From contig CAJMHR010000023.1 of NCBI GenBank assembly GCA_905213265.1, forward strand, positions 1 through 38,233: DNA of 38,233 nucleotides, in the 5' to 3' direction. The stretch comes from an uncultured Collinsella sp. GTDB taxonomy: Bacteria; Actinomycetota; Coriobacteriia; Coriobacteriales; Coriobacteriaceae. A model generated the notes under the pieces. That model was not told where the DNA came from and did not search any database. It saw only the letters and a list, made by a program, of their open reading frames with translations. Below are positions 7,793 to 15,093 of the stretch, piece by piece (the first letter of the stretch is position 1; each line of letters opens with the position of its first letter). The position numbers were made by a program, and so were the translations under genes.

Positions 7793-8575
7793 ATGCTTAC
7801 CAAGCGCGTAATTCCCTGCCTGGACGTCAAGGACGGCCGTGTGGTCAAGGGCGTCAACTTTGTGAGCTTGCGCGATGCCGGCGATCCGGTGGAGCTGGCC
7901 CGCGCCTACGACCGCGAGGGTGCGGACGAGGTCGTATTTTTGGACATTACCGCGACGAGCGATAACCGTGCGACGACTATCGAGATGGCGGCGCATGCGG
8001 CCGAGGAGCTGGCCATTCCCTATACCGTGGGCGGCGGCTTTCGCGACCTGGCGGGCATGCGCACCATGGTTGCCGCCGGCGCCGACAAGGTGTCGCTCAA
8101 CTCTGCCGCCGTGCGCGACCCGTCGCTGATTAGCCAGGCTGCCGCGGCGTTTGGTAGCCAGGCCGTGGTCGTGGCGATTGATGCCAAGCGCGTCGGTTTG
8201 CCCGGCGCATCTGGTGCCGACAAGTGGGAGGTCTTCACGGCGGGCGGCCGCAACGCCACGGGCATCGACGCGGTGGCGTGGGCCGAGGAGGCGGCTCGTC
8301 GCGGCGCCGGCGAGATCCTGCTGACCAGTATGGATCGCGACGGCACCAAGTCCGGCTTTGACCTGGCGCTCACCCGCGCCGTGGCGCGCGCGGTGCCGAT
8401 TCCGGTGATCGCAAGCGGCGGCGTGGGCACGCTCGAGCATTTTGCCGAGGGTGTGATTGAGGGCGAGGCCGACGCCGTACTGGCGGCAAGCGTCTTTCAC
8501 TTTGGAACCTTCAGCATTCGCCAGGTGAAGGAGTATATGGCGTCGCAGGGCATCCCTGTCAGGCTGGACTTCTAA
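7793..8575 (+). CDS. hisF: Imidazole glycerol phosphate synthase, cyclase subunit
   Basis: A 260-residue (beta-alpha)8 barrel that forms IGP and AICAR from PRFAR and the ammonia delivered by HisH. The N-terminus LTKRVIPCLDVKDGRVVKG carries the catalytic Asp11. Further blocks are VFLDITATSDNR, PYTVGGGFRD, DKVSLNSAAV, LTSMDRDGTKSGFD and VIASGGVGTLEH. It begins three bases after the hisA stop with GGGGAGGAG as ribosome-binding site. AICAR made here is recycled by PurH, which is encoded at 32855-34462. A large palindrome follows its stop. Confidence 0.96.
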   Translation: MLTKRVIPCLDVKDGRVVKGVNFVSLRDAGDPVELARAYDREGADEVVFLDITATSDNRATTIEMAAHAAEELAIPYTVGGGFRDLAGMRTMVAAGADKVSLNSAAVRDPSLISQAAAAFGSQAVVVAIDAKRVGLPGASGADKWEVFTAGGRNATGIDAVAWAEEAARRGAGEILLTSMDRDGTKSGFDLALTRAVARAVPIPVIASGGVGTLEHFAEGVIEGEADAVLAASVFHFGTFSIRQVKEYMASQGIPVRLDF

Positions 8576-8581
8576 TGCTGC

Positions 8582-8682
8582 GGCTTGCCCAGGCACCCGA
8601 CCTTCCGGCTCCAACCCTCCTCGCGTACTTAAGTACGCGTCGTCGGGCTTGTCGCTCGGAATCTCGGGCACCTGGACAACCC
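8582..8682 (+). repeat. Large imperfect palindrome between hisF and hisI
   Basis: A perfect 18-bp palindrome, CGCGTACTTAAGTACGCG (8622-8639), forms the centre. Outside it the flanks keep matching imperfectly for about 40 bp each side: the left arm GGCTTGCCCAGGCACCCGA pairs with the right arm TCTCGGGCACCTGGACAACC. The whole could form a long hairpin or cruciform of about 100 bp. It begins seven bases after the hisF stop and lies wholly in the 148-bp gap before hisI, so the operon continues through it. Confidence 0.8.
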
Positions 8683-8723
8683 TCGCCGACCTGTGGGATT
8701 TCGTTTATTACTTGGGAGAAATG

Positions 8724-9053
8724 ATGACTGAGGTGGTAAATGCTACCGAGCTCAAATACGACGCCAAGGGGCTGATTCCTTGTGTGGTTCAGCAGTATGA
8801 CACTGGTGAGGTGCTTATGGTTGCTTGGATGAACGAGGAATCGGTGGGGCTGACGCTCAAGACCGGTACCACGTGGTTTTGGAGCCGCAGTCGCCAGGAG
8901 CTCTGGAACAAGGGCGCGACGAGCGGCAACATGCAAGAGGTCAAGGAGCTCTGGGCCGATTGCGATAGCGATACACTGCTGGTCAAGGTCGACTCGCCGG
9001 GTCCGGCCTGCCATACCGGCAACCGTACCTGCTTCTTTAGGAAACTCGCGTAG
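8724..9053 (+). CDS. hisI: Phosphoribosyl-AMP cyclohydrolase
   Basis: A 109-residue monofunctional HisI that opens the adenine ring of PR-AMP. Zn and Mg ligand motifs are visible: VAWMN, WSRSRQELWNKGATSGN, ADCDSDTLLVKV and GPACHTGNRTCFF. Two consecutive ATGs occur at 8721 and 8724; GGGAGA ends at 8719, so the second is better spaced and I chose it. A longer in-frame start at 8649 would add a segment translated from the palindrome and is unlikely. HisI and HisE are separate proteins here, not the HisIE fusion found in enterobacteria. Gap to hisE is 45 bp. Confidence 0.94.
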   Translation: MTEVVNATELKYDAKGLIPCVVQQYDTGEVLMVAWMNEESVGLTLKTGTTWFWSRSRQELWNKGATSGNMQEVKELWADCDSDTLLVKVDSPGPACHTGNRTCFFRKLA

Positions 9054-9098
9054 GGCGGGCGCTCGACTAGACGCTCGGCCACCAGAAAGGATTGAACC

Positions 9099-9416
9099 AT
9101 GGGTGTGCGCACCGCAAACGTTCAGGATGGAAATATCGGAGAGACGCTGACAGGTCTGGCCGAGGTGATTCACGGTCGTCGTGATGCATCGCCGCAGGAA
9201 AGCTATACCGCGCGTCTGCTGACCGACGTCGAGGATGAGCTGCTCAAAAAGCTTGCCGAGGAGTCGAGCGAGGTGATCATGGCCTGCAAGGATAACGATC
9301 ACGATCACATCCGCTACGAGGCCGGCGACCTGATCTACCACCTGCTCGTAACCCTTGAGCGCTACGGTATCACCCTCGACGAGCTTGCCGGCGAACTCAA
9401 CGCCCGCCGTCACTAG
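9099..9416 (+). CDS. hisE: Phosphoribosyl-ATP pyrophosphatase
   Basis: A 105-residue all-alpha NTP pyrophosphohydrolase of the MazG-related superfamily that converts PR-ATP to PR-AMP. Key segments are SYTARLL near the N-terminus, KKLAEESSEVIMACKD with the EExxE-type metal-binding helix, and RYEAGDLIYHLLVTL with the second acidic helix. AGAAAGGA about 10 bases upstream is the likely ribosome-binding site. It is the last gene of the his operon; a small palindrome overlaps its stop and the stop of the convergent phosphatase gene. Confidence 0.93.
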   Translation: MGVRTANVQDGNIGETLTGLAEVIHGRRDASPQESYTARLLTDVEDELLKKLAEESSEVIMACKDNDHDHIRYEAGDLIYHLLVTLERYGITLDELAGELNARRH

Positions 9417-9444
9417 TCATTGGGGACGTTCTTAAACGACTAGT
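9412..9444. repeat. Palindrome at the convergent hisE / PHP phosphatase ends, copy of a dispersed repeat
   Basis: Arms ACTAGTC (9412-9418) and GACTAGT (9438-9444) flank ATTGGGGACGTTC. The 19-mer CTAGTCATTGGGGACGTTC (9414-9432) recurs on the minus strand at about 29713-29731, and a close variant occurs at 31889-31908. The palindrome covers both stop codons and may act as a weak bidirectional terminator. Confidence 0.7.
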
Positions 9445-10355
9445 TAGGCGAGGGGTGTGGATTCCCATTCGCCGGTGGCGTGGGGGATGCCGAAGGTTCG
9501 GTAGCCGCAGTCGTAGGCGTGTGCCTGGGCCTCACGGATGTTCCAGCAGATGTCGCAGGCGCGGTGTGCGTCCGAGCCAAAAGTGATCGGCACCTCGGCG
9601 TGGGCAAAGCAACGCAAAAGACCGGTTGCGGGGTAGTAGTCGCCCAAGCCCTTGCGCGGCGCGGCCGTCGAGACCTCAACGCGGCGGCCCGTATCGTGCG
9701 CGCACTCTGCCATCTGCTGCCAAAACGGTGCGGGGTCAAAATCGGGCGCAAAGCCTTCCTTCGAAAAGCGCATGACCAGGTCGGGGTGAGCCATCACATC
9801 AAAGTTGAGCGGGCTCTCGCAGGCGCGGCACCAGTCATCGACATAGCGCTCCCACACGCCGCGTACCCCCAGGTTTTCCCAAACGTGCAGGTTGGTGTCA
9901 TCGTCGATCCAGCCGCAGCGCGAATCGGGCGTATCGGGACGAGCGACGTCCTCCGTTCCCGCCGTACCCGCGGCACCGGCCATGATATCGCCTGGGTTGC
10001 CAATCCAGTGCACACTGCCCAGGCGCACGACGGCGCCCTGGGACCAGCGCTCAACCAAAGGCTCGCAGCCCTCGTACCAATCGCATTCGAAACCGTAGAT
10101 AAAGGTGAGTTCTGGCGCAATCTGAGCGGCAAGATTGCGAGCGTCCTCAAAAGCCAGACGATGCGCCGGGAGGTCGCCCTCAGTAACCTGCACCTCGCAG
10201 TTAGCATCCATGCTGGCGGGCAGGGTGAGATGGTCGGTCGAGACCATGACGCGGCAGCCGGCCGCAGCAGCGGCACGGACGTTTTCCTCAAACGAGGCAT
10301 GTCCGTCCGAAAACGAGGTGTGGGTGTGGCAATCGACCAGCGGGCACATGGGCAT
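9444..10355 (-). CDS. PHP-family histidinol-phosphatase
   Basis: A 303-residue PHP-domain phosphoesterase. The N-terminal metal motif is VDCHTHTSFSDGH; further metal ligands lie in VSTDHLTL, GFECDWYEG, GSVHWIG, VMAHPDLVMRF and FGSDAHRA. This is the HisJ/HisK type of histidinol-phosphatase, unrelated to the HAD domain of enterobacterial HisB. Because the HisB here is monofunctional, this gene probably closes the pathway: histidinol phosphate to histidinol. It is convergent with hisE and so has its own promoter. The start at 10355 is supported by AAAGGAG five bases away. A role as a general PHP phosphatase is possible, but the location argues strongly for histidine synthesis. Confidence 0.85.
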   Translation of the reverse strand: MPMCPLVDCHTHTSFSDGHASFEENVRAAAAAGCRVMVSTDHLTLPASMDANCEVQVTEGDLPAHRLAFEDARNLAAQIAPELTFIYGFECDWYEGCEPLVERWSQGAVVRLGSVHWIGNPGDIMAGAAGTAGTEDVARPDTPDSRCGWIDDDTNLHVWENLGVRGVWERYVDDWCRACESPLNFDVMAHPDLVMRFSKEGFAPDFDPAPFWQQMAECAHDTGRRVEVSTAAPRKGLGDYYPATGLLRCFAHAEVPITFGSDAHRACDICWNIREAQAHAYDCGYRTFGIPHATGEWESTPLA

Positions 10356-10483
10356 AGCGGCTCCTTTGCGTCAAGCGAATCCGCTTCATTGTAATGGCGC
10401 AGCTCTCAACACGCCGGGCACGCCGGGGATCGAAATCGATTGGAAAGGTTGCGCGGCGCGTGGTGCGGCCTCGCTTGCTCTCA

Positions 10484-10548
10484 AAACGTGTACGTCAGCC
10501 TCCAAAACCGACAAATAATGACATGTTTGGAGGCTGACGTACACGTTT
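10484..10548. repeat. Perfect 23-bp inverted repeat with 19-nt loop
   Basis: Arm 10484-10506 (AAACGTGTACGTCAGCCTCC + AAA) is the exact reverse complement of 10526-10548. The loop is 10507-10525. It lies in the 329-bp gap between the divergent phosphatase gene and the LarC-like gene and belongs to neither. No T-tract follows, so it is not a typical terminator. The rest of the gap shows nothing clear. Confidence 0.9.
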
Positions 10549-10684
10549 GGCTGAGGCGGTGGAGTGTCGGTTTCTTGCGGACAGGGAAAATCGCGCTCAT
10601 CGCGCTCCGCCACATCCACGCCGCCCGCGATGTGCTAGCGTTTGAATGAACAAAACGAGCCCGTGCGGAAAGGAGCCGGACCGT

Positions 10685-11170
10685 ATGCCATGCGATAGCA
10701 CATCCCCGCTGTCCCGCGAGACCGATACACCCGAAACCATCGTCAAGCTGGAATGCGACATTGACGATGCGTCGCCCGAGGTGCTCGCCTACGCCGCCGA
10801 CCGCCTGCGCGAGGCGGGTGCGCGCGAGGTGCACTGGCTGCCCGTCTATTGCAAGAAAGGCCGCCCCGGTTGGCAGCTGCAGGTGATCTGCTCGCATGAG
10901 GATATCGAACGCCTGCAGACGATTATCTTTTTGGAAACAACGACCAATGGCATCCGGCGCCAGGTGATGGAACGCGTTTGCCTGCCGCGCCGATTCGAGC
11001 AGGTGACAACGCCTTGGGGCGAAGTGTCCGTTAAGGTGGCGACCCTGCCCGACGGCAGCGAGCGCGCGGCTCCCGAGTACGAGGATTGCGCCCGTCTTGC
11101 CCGCGAACATGGCGTGCCGCTCCAACGCGTGATGCAGGCGGCTCAGAGCGCGGCACTGCGATTTGAATAA
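10685..11170 (+). CDS. Standalone LarC C-terminal domain (LarC2-like, nickel-pincer cofactor synthesis family)
   Basis: A 161-residue protein matching the C-terminal part of LarC (DUF111), the CTP-dependent nickel insertase of the lactate-racemase cofactor. Blocks resembling LarC are ECDIDDASPEVLAYAADRL, GAREVHWLPVYCKKGRPGW, QTIIFLETTTNGIR and VKVATLPDGS, with a C-terminal YEDCARLAREHGV. Full LarC is about 400 residues; the N-terminal half is absent and there is no sign of it upstream. ATG 10685 has AAAGGAG in front; a start at 10646 lacks one. No larA, larB or larE is in view. In Lactiplantibacillus larC is read by a programmed frameshift from larC1 to larC2, but here the gene starts on its own. 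It may be an independent member of the family with another role. Confidence 0.8.
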   Translation: MPCDSTSPLSRETDTPETIVKLECDIDDASPEVLAYAADRLREAGAREVHWLPVYCKKGRPGWQLQVICSHEDIERLQTIIFLETTTNGIRRQVMERVCLPRRFEQVTTPWGEVSVKVATLPDGSERAAPEYEDCARLAREHGVPLQRVMQAAQSAALRFE

Positions 11171-11228
11171 CGCGGCTGGTGGCGACATCCTGCGCCCAGC
11201 CATATCAACCCCTTTCGAAAGGACCACC

Positions 11229-11777
11229 ATGAAATACCTCATCGCCTCCGATATCCACGGCTCGGCATATTGGACCGAGCGCCTCTGCGCCGCCATCGAG
11301 TCCGAGCAGCCCGACCGCATCGTCCTGCTGGGCGACCTGCTCTATCACGGTCCGCGCAACGACCTGCCGCGCGACTACGCCCCCAAGCGCGTGATTCCGC
11401 TGCTCAACGCCCTGGCCGACCGCATCATCGCGGTGCGCGGCAACTGTGACGCCGAGGTCGACCAGATGGTGCTCGACTTCCCCGTCATGGCCGACTACGC
11501 CACGCTGTTCGACGAGACCGGCCGCGAGCTGTTCCTGACGCACGGCCATGTCTTTGGCGCCGGCATGCACAACAGCGTCGACCACGCGCCCGCGCTGCCC
11601 GAGGGCTCCGCGCTCGTCTACGGCCATACGCACATCAAGGTCAACGAGGAGAGCGCCGCGCACCCGGGCCTGTGGCTCTTTAACCCCGGCAGCGTGAGCA
11701 TCCCCAAGGACGGCTCGCACAGCTACGGCATCTACGAGGGCGGTGCGTTCCGCCACGTGATCATGGAGGAGGACTAA
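11229..11777 (+). CDS. yfcE: YfcE-like metallophosphoesterase (phosphodiesterase)
   Basis: A 182-residue calcineurin-like phosphoesterase of the MJ0936/YfcE type. Metal motifs are SDIHGS, LLGDLLYHGPRND, VRGNCDAEVD, LTHGHVFG and YGHTHIK, in the canonical D-x-H, GDxx, GNxD, GHxH order. The end FNPGSVSIPKDGSHSYGIYE matches the YfcE subfamily closely. I start it at ATG 11229 (GAAAGGA upstream), not at the in-frame ATG overlapping the LarC-like gene at 11163. It ends two bases before mazG and is likely in one operon with it. The substrate is unknown; E. coli YfcE acts on artificial phosphodiesters. Confidence 0.88.
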   Translation: MKYLIASDIHGSAYWTERLCAAIESEQPDRIVLLGDLLYHGPRNDLPRDYAPKRVIPLLNALADRIIAVRGNCDAEVDQMVLDFPVMADYATLFDETGRELFLTHGHVFGAGMHNSVDHAPALPEGSALVYGHTHIKVNEESAAHPGLWLFNPGSVSIPKDGSHSYGIYEGGAFRHVIMEED

Positions 11778-11779
11778 CC

Positions 11780-12640
11780 ATGGCGCAGCATATGGCTCAG
11801 CAAAATGCCGAGGGTTCGCGCGATCTGTCCACGCTGGTAAACGCGTCGGCCGAGCTGCAGCATCTGGTGCAGACTATCTGGCGCCTGCGTCAGCCCGACG
11901 GCTGCCCGTGGGACCGCGAACAGACGCACCGCAGCATTGGCAAGAACATGATCGAGGAGGCCTACGAGGCGCTCGACTGCATCGAGGCGGACGACGCGGT
12001 TCACCTGCGCGAGGAGCTGGGTGACGTACTCATGCAGGTCGTGCTGCATGCGCAGATTGCGGCGGACGCCGGCGAGTTTACGCTGGCCGACGTGGCGCGC
12101 GATATCGACGCCAAGCTCATCCGACGCCATCCGCACGTGTTTGGCGATGTGGATGCCGAGAGCTCCGACGAAGTGCTCAAGATTTGGGATGAGGTCAAGC
12201 TTGCCGAGAGGGCTGCCAAGGACCAGGCCGTGGCGGCGGGCGAGGCCGCGCCCGAGGGTCTGCTCGACGGCGTGCCCACGCATCTGCCGGCGCTGATGCA
12301 GGCTCAGAAGGTGTCGCGCAAGGCGGCTGCCGTGGGCTTTGAGTGGGAGACGGTCCAGGACGTGTGGGACGAGGTCGCCGAGGAACGTGCCGAGTTTGAG
12401 GCCGAGGCCCCCGGAACGCCCGAGCGCGAAATGGAGTTTGGCGATCTGCTCTTTGCCCTGGTCAACGTCGCGCGCAAAGAGGGGATCGACGCCGAGAGCG
12501 CCCTGCGCGCGAGCACGGCCAAGTTTCGCCGTCGCTGGGCTGCGATGGAACAGATGGCGGCCGATGCCCACGTTGATCTTGCCGAGCTTTCGACCCATGG
12601 GCTCAACGACCTGTGGGACGCAGCAAAGGCAGGGGAGTAA
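11780..12640 (+). CDS. mazG: Nucleoside triphosphate pyrophosphohydrolase MazG
   Basis: A 286-residue MazG with two MazG domains. The first, residues about 25-130, contains LRQPDGCPWDREQTHRS and the acidic helices EEAYEALD and REELGDVLMQVVLHAQ. The second, about 180-275, has VQDVWDEVAEERAEFEAE and EFGDLLFALVNVAR. The enzyme hydrolyses NTPs to NMP and PPi and is thought to clean up aberrant nucleotides. GAGGAGGA precedes the ATG and overlaps the yfcE end. The hairpin at 12645 terminates the transcript. Gene order mazG-eno-divIC-ppx is a known actinobacterial arrangement. Confidence 0.93.
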   Translation: MAQHMAQQNAEGSRDLSTLVNASAELQHLVQTIWRLRQPDGCPWDREQTHRSIGKNMIEEAYEALDCIEADDAVHLREELGDVLMQVVLHAQIAADAGEFTLADVARDIDAKLIRRHPHVFGDVDAESSDEVLKIWDEVKLAERAAKDQAVAAGEAAPEGLLDGVPTHLPALMQAQKVSRKAAAVGFEWETVQDVWDEVAEERAEFEAEAPGTPEREMEFGDLLFALVNVARKEGIDAESALRASTAKFRRRWAAMEQMAADAHVDLAELSTHGLNDLWDAAKAGE

Positions 12641-12644
12641 GACT

Positions 12645-12690
12645 GCGGGAACGACGGGCTGACACGCCTCATCGTTCCCGCTAAATTTTT
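12645..12690 (+). terminator. Rho-independent terminator after mazG
   Basis: Perfect 10-bp arms GCGGGAACGA (12645-12654) and TCGTTCCCGC (12672-12681) are followed by TAAATTTTT. It separates mazG from eno. Confidence 0.85.
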
Positions 12691-12711
12691 CGAAAATCAA
12701 GTGTATCCCTC

Positions 12712-12756
12712 GGCTAACTTAGGGCATAATGCAAAAAGTGCGACATGGCTAACTTA
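12712..12756 (+). promoter_or_regulatory. Direct repeat GGCTAACTTA x2 upstream of eno
   Basis: GGCTAACTTA occurs at 12712-12721 and again at 12747-12756, 35 bp apart, in the 140 bp between the mazG terminator and the eno start. CATAAT at 12725-12730 between the copies could be a -10 element. The repeat could be an operator for enolase expression; the binding protein is unknown. A short palindrome GCACCGATGGTGC lies just downstream at about 12764-12776. Confidence 0.35.
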
Positions 12757-12830
12757 CGGAGGCGCACCGATGGTGCACGGTCAGCCGGTCGCCAAGCATT
12801 CAACCCGTTTCCAAGTGAGAGGGAGACAAC

Positions 12831-14120
12831 ATGAGCGATATTTTGGACGTCTATGGTCGCGAGGTGCTCGACAGCCGCGGCAACCCCACCGTCGAGGTCG
12901 AGGTCGTGCTCGAGGACGGCAGCTTTGGCCGCGCAATGGTGCCTTCGGGCGCTTCGACCGGCGCCTTTGAGGCATGTGAGCTGCGCGACGGCGACAAGGG
13001 TCGCTACTTGGGCAAGGGCGTTTCGCAGGCCGTCGAGCATGTCAACAACGAGTGCGCCAACGCCGTCGTGGGCCTCGATGCCTTCGATCAGCGTGCCGTT
13101 GACGCCGCACTGATTGCCGCCGACGGTACGCCCAACAAAACCAAGCTCGGCGCCAACGCCATTCTGGGCGTATCGCTGGCCGTTGCCCGCGCTGCGGCAG
13201 AGTCGGCGGGCCTGTCGCTGTACCAGTACCTGGGCGGCGTTAACGCCCACCTGCTGCCCACGCCCATGATGAACATCCTCAACGGTGGCGTGCATGCCGA
13301 CAACAACGTTGACTTCCAGGAGTTTATGATTATGCCCGTGGGTGCTCCGAGCTTTGCCGAGGGCCTGCGCTGGTGCGCCGAGGTCTACCACACCCTCAAG
13401 GGCGTGCTGCACGAGGCTGGCCTTGGCGGCGGCGTGGGCGACGAGGGCGGCTTCGCGCCCAACCTCAAGACCAATGCCGAGCCGTTCGAGTACATCACCA
13501 AGGCCGTCGAGAAGGCTGGCTTTAAGCCCGGCGTCGACTTCATGTACGCCATGGATCCGGCATCGACCGAGTTCTACAACGCCGAGACCGACATGTACGA
13601 GCTCAAGGGCGAGGGCGTGGAGTACACGAGCGCTCAGATGGTCGACTACTGGGAGAAGCTCGTCGACACCTATCCCATCATCTCCATCGAGGATGGTATG
13701 GCCGAGGAGGACTGGGACGGCTGGGTCGAGCTCACCCGCCGCATTGGCAACAAGGTGCAGCTGGTGGGCGACGACCTGTTCGTCACCAACACCGAGCGTC
13801 TCAAGAAGGGCATCGAGCTGGGCGCCGCCAACGCGATTCTGGTCAAGGTCAACCAGATCGGCACACTCACCGAGTCGCTCGAGGCCATCGAGACTGCCAA
13901 GGAGGCCGGCTACGCTTGCATCGTGAGCCACCGTTCCGGCGAGACCGAGGACTCCACGATCGCCGACCTGGTCGTGGGCGTCAACGCCGGCCAGATCAAG
14001 TCGGGCGCCCCGTGCCGCAGCGACCGCATTGCCAAGTACAACCAGCTCATCCGCATCGAGGACGAGCTCGAGGGCAGCGCGCGCTACGCCGGCAAGGCCG
14101 CGTTCTACAACATTCGCTAA
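12831..14120 (+). CDS. eno: Enolase
   Basis: A 429-residue enolase (2-phosphoglycerate to phosphoenolpyruvate). Signature segments are REVLDSRGNPTVEVEV, PSGASTGAFEA, GGVHADNNVDFQEFMIMP, GVGDEGGFAPNL, ISIEDGMAEEDWDGW, LVGDDLFVTN and SHRSGETEDSTIADL, with the catalytic Lys in AILVKVNQIGTL. Length and motifs are fully typical. AGAGGGAGA precedes the ATG. A strong terminator follows at 14193. It is glycolytic and probably highly expressed, and codon use is strongly GC-biased. Confidence 0.98.
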   Translation: MSDILDVYGREVLDSRGNPTVEVEVVLEDGSFGRAMVPSGASTGAFEACELRDGDKGRYLGKGVSQAVEHVNNECANAVVGLDAFDQRAVDAALIAADGTPNKTKLGANAILGVSLAVARAAAESAGLSLYQYLGGVNAHLLPTPMMNILNGGVHADNNVDFQEFMIMPVGAPSFAEGLRWCAEVYHTLKGVLHEAGLGGGVGDEGGFAPNLKTNAEPFEYITKAVEKAGFKPGVDFMYAMDPASTEFYNAETDMYELKGEGVEYTSAQMVDYWEKLVDTYPIISIEDGMAEEDWDGWVELTRRIGNKVQLVGDDLFVTNTERLKKGIELGAANAILVKVNQIGTLTESLEAIETAKEAGYACIVSHRSGETEDSTIADLVVGVNAGQIKSGAPCRSDRIAKYNQLIRIEDELEGSARYAGKAAFYNIR

Positions 14121-14192
14121 ACGGGCGAATTTGGCGAGGGGGAGGCTGACTCGGTTCCGCCTCGCCTTGGCAGGATGCCGCAAAGCGCTATG

Positions 14193-14224
14193 GGCGCTGG
14201 GCCATACGGCTCAGCGCCTTTTTT
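14193..14224 (+). terminator. Rho-independent terminator after eno
   Basis: GGCGCTGgGCC (14193-14203) pairs with GGCtCAGCGCC (14208-14218) around ATAC and is followed by TTTTTT (14219-14224). It is the strongest terminator in the window. Confidence 0.92.
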
Positions 14225-14315
14225 ATGTCGAGCAAAGGCTGCCGAAGACGTTGCGCGCGCTCGTGCTATAACTAGAATACTTAGCGCAAACAAACCTCAA
14301 CCGCACAAGGCGCAC

Positions 14316-15065
14316 ATGGATCAGATTTACGACAACAGGTACTATTCCGCCGGTTCGCGTGAGCCGTCGCCTCGCCGTGCGCGCACGGTGCAGCTCGGTG
14401 GGTCCGCCTACGTCGGTGCCGACCGCTCCATGCAGCGCCCGACAAGTACCTCGCGCCCCCGTGCTCAAATGAATATGCCGACGGACCGCTCGCCACGCTC
14501 GGCGCATGCTCAGCGTCCCTCGGCTCAAACGCACGAAAAGTCGAGCAGGCCCTCGAGCCGTCTTTCGGGCTCGGACTTTATGCGCTACGCCAACGACAAT
14601 GCGGTGGTCAAGGCGATCTATGACTTTACGCATGGCTCTCTGCGTCCGCTGTTTATCGGTATCGTGGTGGCGCTGGCGCTCGTGAGCCTGTATTTTCCCG
14701 TGCGCGACCTGTACGTGGCCAAGCGTTCGAGCGATATCCTGGCCAAGCAGGTCGAGATTCGCGAGCAATACAACGACGAGATGAAAAAAAGTATCGACAA
14801 GTGGCTCTCGGAAGAGGGCGTTAAGGACGCAGCGGGGAACTTAGGCCTGGCAATGCCCGGCGAGATTAGGATTGATGTCTTGGGCCTGGACGACGATTCG
14901 GACTCGTCGTCGAGCGAGAAGTCGTCGAACGCCAAGAAGGCCAGTGAAGTGGCCAAGGAAATCGAAGAGGTCGGCAAGGACGCGCCGTGGTACATTCGGG
15001 CGCTCGATATGCTGTTTGGATTTAACGGCGTCGAGGGTCAGACGGTCGCGTCCAGCGGCGAGTAG
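14316..15065 (+). CDS. Septum formation initiator family protein (DivIC/FtsB-like), single-pass membrane
   Basis: A 249-residue protein with a long Ser/Arg/Pro-rich cytoplasmic N-terminus (residues 1-85), one transmembrane helix at about residues 110-130 (FIGIVVALALVSLYFPV), then a coiled-coil-like region (LAKQVEIREQYNDEMKKSIDK). A short conserved-looking segment ends at about 190, followed by a Ser/Asp/Lys-rich tail. Membrane topology and position between eno and ppx match the actinobacterial DivIC/FtsB homologue that links FtsQ and FtsL in the divisome. The family call rests on topology and synteny, since sequence conservation is low. I chose ATG 14316; the upstream in-frame ATG at 14175 lies in the eno terminator. 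In many actinobacteria a DUF501 gene lies between this gene and ppx; here it is absent. Confidence 0.8.
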   Translation: MDQIYDNRYYSAGSREPSPRRARTVQLGGSAYVGADRSMQRPTSTSRPRAQMNMPTDRSPRSAHAQRPSAQTHEKSSRPSSRLSGSDFMRYANDNAVVKAIYDFTHGSLRPLFIGIVVALALVSLYFPVRDLYVAKRSSDILAKQVEIREQYNDEMKKSIDKWLSEEGVKDAAGNLGLAMPGEIRIDVLGLDDDSDSSSSEKSSNAKKASEVAKEIEEVGKDAPWYIRALDMLFGFNGVEGQTVASSGE

Positions 15066-15093
15066 GCGAGTAGCGCCCGGAGGGGAGCCCGCA

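Noticed and set aside
8649..8723. A 24-residue N-terminal extension of HisI
   Set aside because: The extra sequence is encoded by the right arm of the palindrome, and the known HisI fold starts at 8724 with a ribosome-binding site in front.
14175..14315. An upstream start for the DivIC-like protein
   Set aside because: The extra codons are encoded by the eno terminator hairpin and its T-tract, so they are not translated as part of this gene.
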